Origin: Methanobrevibacter thaueri
GTDB taxonomy: Archaea > Methanobacteriota > Methanobacteria > Methanobacteriales > Methanobacteriaceae
DNA length: 16,374 nucleotides
Direction of reading: 5' to 3'
Assembly (NCBI RefSeq): GCF_015062905.1
Contig: NZ_SUTK01000035.1
Span: 1-16,374 of the forward strand
In this document: one piece after another, positions 13,509 through 16,374 of the stretch
Layout of the letters: the number at the start of each line of letters is the position of its first letter
Position numbering within the stretch: position 1 is the stretch's first letter
Position numbers and translations under genes: made by a program
The notes under the pieces: generated by a model
What the model was told of the DNA's origin: nothing
Seen by the model: the letters and a program-made list of their open reading frames with translations, nothing else
Database searches by the model: none

Positions 13509-16374
13509 AACTTTAGTTGTTTTTTTGACGGTGTCTTTTAGGTATGTTGCCTGGTAGGTTATTTTTTTGCCTACTTTGAGCTTTTTCAGGATACTTGATT
13601 TGATGGTTACTTTTGCGATTCCTTTTGCATTGGTTTTTGTTTTGTATGTTTTGCCGCTGAACTTGAATGCAACAACTTTACCTTTGATAGGAGATTTTCC
13701 TTTCTTAAGGGTTGCGGTCAGGACAAGTTTTTTAGCGGATTTTTTGACAGCTGCACTTTTCAAAGCAAGGACTTTTTTAACTGTCACTTTAACTTTTAAG
13801 GTTTGCTTTGCATATTTGACAACTACAGTGTATTTGGCAGGTTTGTAATTCATAGGCAATGAAGCGATACCTTTAGCATTGGTTTTTTTGGCAACAGCCT
13901 TGTTTTTGCCGACCTGGAAGGTTACTTTAGCTCCTTTAAGAGGGTTGCCGTCAGTGCCTAAAACCTTTGCATTGTAATTGAATCCGTTGTAAACTGTTGC
14001 TGAAGTTGCAAAGAGTTTAGGAGTAGTCGCTTTTGAAACATTAGCCTGATAACCCTCCTGGAAAACACAACAGTTGTCTTCATCATAGACACTGACATCG
14101 ATTAGATATAAACCTGAAGTTACAAGAGGCATTGAAACATCAGTTTTTTGTGAGGTAATCTTTGCTGTCCTTTCATAATCGTTGTCACCATAACAACTGA
14201 CTTTGCCTTTAAATCCTGAAGGAACTAAAACAGAAACGATATTTTTGCCAAATACAACAAAATTGTCGGATACAATAACAATAGGTTTAACCCATATTGT
14301 ACCTTCAGTTGAAACCTCTATAGGTTCTTCTCCATCTTCAACAAAATTAGCAGAATATTCATTCTCCCCTAAATTTAATCCTAAAAGAGTGACTTTAGCA
14401 TATCCATCAACCATCATTGCGCTGGACTCTTTGCCGTTGCATGATACTGTCAATGTACCGTTGATAAATGAAGGAAGATTTAAATAAACATCCACACTTT
14501 CATTGAAAAGAATCTCCTGTGATGAAACAAGAATATTGAAGTTTACGGAAAGGTCAAAAGTCCTGTTTTCCACATAATAGTCATCTCCGTCATAATACAC
14601 ACGGACATTATAGTAACCCCTATTCAATGTGTCGAATGATATTGCAGCCTTACCGTTTTCAAATGCTTTTTTGGCATAGACTTCTCCATCGACTTCGACA
14701 ACAAGATTGCCTTTAGCATCATCAGGTAAAACTACTGAAACATCATTATTTTGAGACTTATATGTAACATATGAGTCATAATCAATATTTGCAGCCACAC
14801 TGAATGTTTCATTTACCTTTAACGGATGATTGTATTTCTCATCACCGGAATATTCAACAGTGAGGACATGATCACCGAAATATTCTGTGACGTTTACTTC
14901 ATAATATCCGTCTTCAGTAACCTTGTATTTGGCTGGCTTTCCGTCAATAGTTACGTTAACTGAACCTTTACTGTCATCAGGAAGCTTAAATTCAACATAA
15001 TTCTCTCGGCCATAAATCAATTCACCAGCATATATTTGCATTTTATAGTCAAGAGTGATTTTTTTGGTTACATCAATCGGAGCTTTGTTTCCTTTGTAGT
15101 AAACGCGAATATTATGGGATCCCAAAGGCAAATTCAATGAGTCTACATGACAGTAAATTAACAGGCCATACTCATCTAAATCTTCATACATATCAGCAAC
15201 ATCATATTCTTTAACCTTTTTGCCGTCTGCATAAATGATTAATGTTCCGGTGGCACCTTGCGGGAGTTTTACAAGTATGCAGTCACCGTTATTGTAGTAC
15301 ATGGTATCCGGAATGTCCACGACATATTTTGAAACATTAAAATCATATGACATGACCTTAGGTTCAAAGTATCCGTCACCAGTATAGTTCAAGGTTAGGG
15401 TATGGGCGCCCAAAGCCAATTTATCGGTTTCAACATAAATTTCCAGCGTATCATATACATTATCTCTGGAAATTTCACTGCCGTCGACATAGACAATCAT
15501 TTTCCCACCAATATTATCAGGCAATGAAAACTCCAATGGAATTTTAGCTCCTTTTAGAACGTCAGCAGGAACATTTACAGCAAGATTTACGCAGGAAGGA
15601 TCCACATCTGAAACTTGAATCCAACGATTATAAGAATAAATGGTATTGCCATCATCATAAACTTTAATATACAGGTCTTCCCCTTCACTCAAAGTTAAGT
15701 TGGACAACTGAACATTGCATTTTCCGGTATTGTCTGTTCTGCCTTTAAAAACCGCTACATCCCCAATTGATACAGTTACATTTTTGTTTTTATATTCCTC
15801 TGGGAAAACAACAGGAATATCATAGGTTCTTTTGCTGTAGAACTTGTTTGGAAGGTCCATATTTGGAATGACTTTAAAATAGTCATTAGCAACTGTGACA
15901 TTATTATGAATGACATATACATCATAATATTGATTAAATTCGAGATTATCCGGAATTGAATATATCGCCTTTGAATCCTTAACAGTTACTGTTTTTTCAT
16001 CATATATGATACTTCCATCATCATAATCCTTAAGAACAAATTTGATTTGTTCACCGTCAGCATAATTGACTATAACATCACTTGAAGAGTTAAAAAGGAC
16101 TTCACCCGGAATGTATGCATTTGGCACAATAGCAAATACTTTTTCAGCTGATTTTGCTTTGATGTTTTTGCCGTCACCTTTGTATGTTACTTTAACAGTC
16201 ACGTTGGTAGTGGTTGCCGGACCATAATTAATCCAAGCCTCATACTCATCATCCAAATCTATGTTAAATTTTTCACCATTTATATCCATAACAACTTTGC
16301 CTGTGTGTGAAGGAATGTCAGCAGTTATAGAATTGGATTCTCCATATTTCCATTCGTCCTCATCAATGGAAATA
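13500..16374 (-). CDS. Gene D: adhesin-like protein, Ig-like array (N-terminus outside window)
   Basis: The frame is open to the window edge, giving at least 957 residues. The first visible ATG, at 16289, is internal because 28 in-frame codons precede it with no stop (ending PSHTGKVV). The visible part is about ten Ig-like domains of 80-95 residues with the pattern LPDDAKGxxxVxVDG, then GxYxVxVxYxGDxxY. The second-last domain (PLKGAKVTF, TNAKGIASL) looks like the invasin/intimin type of bacterial Ig domain. The final 90 residues are the lysine-rich domain shared with genes A-C. No beta-helix is visible, but one could lie upstream. No membrane anchor is seen. Probable role: wall-associated attachment protein, by family. 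It ends in TAG, unlike its neighbours. Confidence 0.9.
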   Translation of the reverse strand, partial: ISIDEDEWKYGESNSITADIPSHTGKVVMDINGEKFNIDLDDEYEAWINYGPATTTNVTVKVTYKGDGKNIKAKSAEKVFAIVPNAYIPGEVLFNSSSDVIVNYADGEQIKFVLKDYDDGSIIYDEKTVTVKDSKAIYSIPDNLEFNQYYDVYVIHNNVTVANDYFKVIPNMDLPNKFYSKRTYDIPVVFPEEYKNKNVTVSIGDVAVFKGRTDNTGKCNVQLSNLTLSEGEDLYIKVYDDGNTIYSYNRWIQVSDVDPSCVNLAVNVPADVLKGAKIPLEFSLPDNIGGKMIVYVDGSEISRDNVYDTLEIYVETDKLALGAHTLTLNYTGDGYFEPKVMSYDFNVSKYVVDIPDTMYYNNGDCILVKLPQGATGTLIIYADGKKVKEYDVADMYEDLDEYGLLIYCHVDSLNLPLGSHNIRVYYKGNKAPIDVTKKITLDYKMQIYAGELIYGRENYVEFKLPDDSKGSVNVTIDGKPAKYKVTEDGYYEVNVTEYFGDHVLTVEYSGDEKYNHPLKVNETFSVAANIDYDSYVTYKSQNNDVSVVLPDDAKGNLVVEVDGEVYAKKAFENGKAAISFDTLNRGYYNVRVYYDGDDYYVENRTFDLSVNFNILVSSQEILFNESVDVYLNLPSFINGTLTVSCNGKESSAMMVDGYAKVTLLGLNLGENEYSANFVEDGEEPIEVSTEGTIWVKPIVIVSDNFVVFGKNIVSVLVPSGFKGKVSCYGDNDYERTAKITSQKTDVSMPLVTSGLYLIDVSVYDEDNCCVFQEGYQANVSKATTPKLFATSATVYNGFNYNAKVLGTDGNPLKGAKVTFQVGKNKAVAKKTNAKGIASLPMNYKPAKYTVVVKYAKQTLKVKVTVKKVLALKSAAVKKSAKKLVLTATLKKGKSPIKGKVVAFKFSGKTYKTKTNAKGIAKVTIKSSILKKLKVGKKITYQATYLKDTVKKTTKVKK

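Larger units (their letters stand above)
13312..13645. repeat. Direct repeat 2, copy 2: C/D junction
   Basis: Second copy of 7620-7950, same orientation, offset about 5.69 kb, which is the length of one whole gene C unit. The ends are approximate. Confidence 0.88.

Noticed and set aside
13500..16289. ATG at 16289 as the start of gene D
   Set aside because: The frame is open upstream to the window edge, no signal peptide or ribosome binding site is present there, and the preceding codons continue an Ig-like domain.

Overview
The window looks like a piece of a methanogenic archaeon genome of the Methanobrevibacter type. This rests on three things: very large secreted adhesin-like proteins (ALPs) with short hydrophobic signal peptides ending in xSA, AT-rich DNA with archaeal TATA boxes (CTTAAATA, TTTATATA), and the lysine-rich C-terminal domain typical of these methanogen surface proteins. 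The genus call is from family recognition and was not tested by a search.

Layout, left to right. Bases 1-127 are the right end of an IS200/IS605-type insertion sequence on the + strand: the last residues of a TnpB-like protein, then a 9-bp hairpin and a GGTTCAA terminus. It has cut an ALP gene on the - strand, of which only the promoter, signal peptide and about 40 further residues remain (128-317). Everything else is on the - strand. Gene A (393-1994) is a 533-residue ALP of Ig-like domains. A 467-bp gap (1995-2461) holds gene A's promoter, a broken acidic reading frame with a TAG stop, and a frameshifted second copy of the ALP 5' end seen at 270-317. Gene B (2462-7690, 1742 aa) is a long array of Ig-like domains with one short beta-helix module. 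Gene C (7806-13382, 1858 aa) is dominated by four parallel beta-helix modules with 22 GGA(I/V/L) repeats, one of them extremely rich in cysteine. Gene D (13500 to beyond 16374) is a further Ig-like array whose N-terminus lies outside the window.

The four ALPs share one plan: signal peptide, variable exposed region, then a common lysine-rich C-terminal domain that probably holds the protein at the wall. Each gene ends in a hairpin that contains its own stop codon, and the three complete genes have their own promoter regions, so they are probably transcribed singly. The DNA around the junctions is nearly identical between units: about 335 bp around the B/C and C/D junctions, and about 130 bp around the remnant/A and pseudogene/B junctions. 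Genes A and C therefore sit as cassettes between direct repeats, an arrangement that would allow loss, amplification or swapping of the variable middles. No tRNA, rRNA or CRISPR array was seen.
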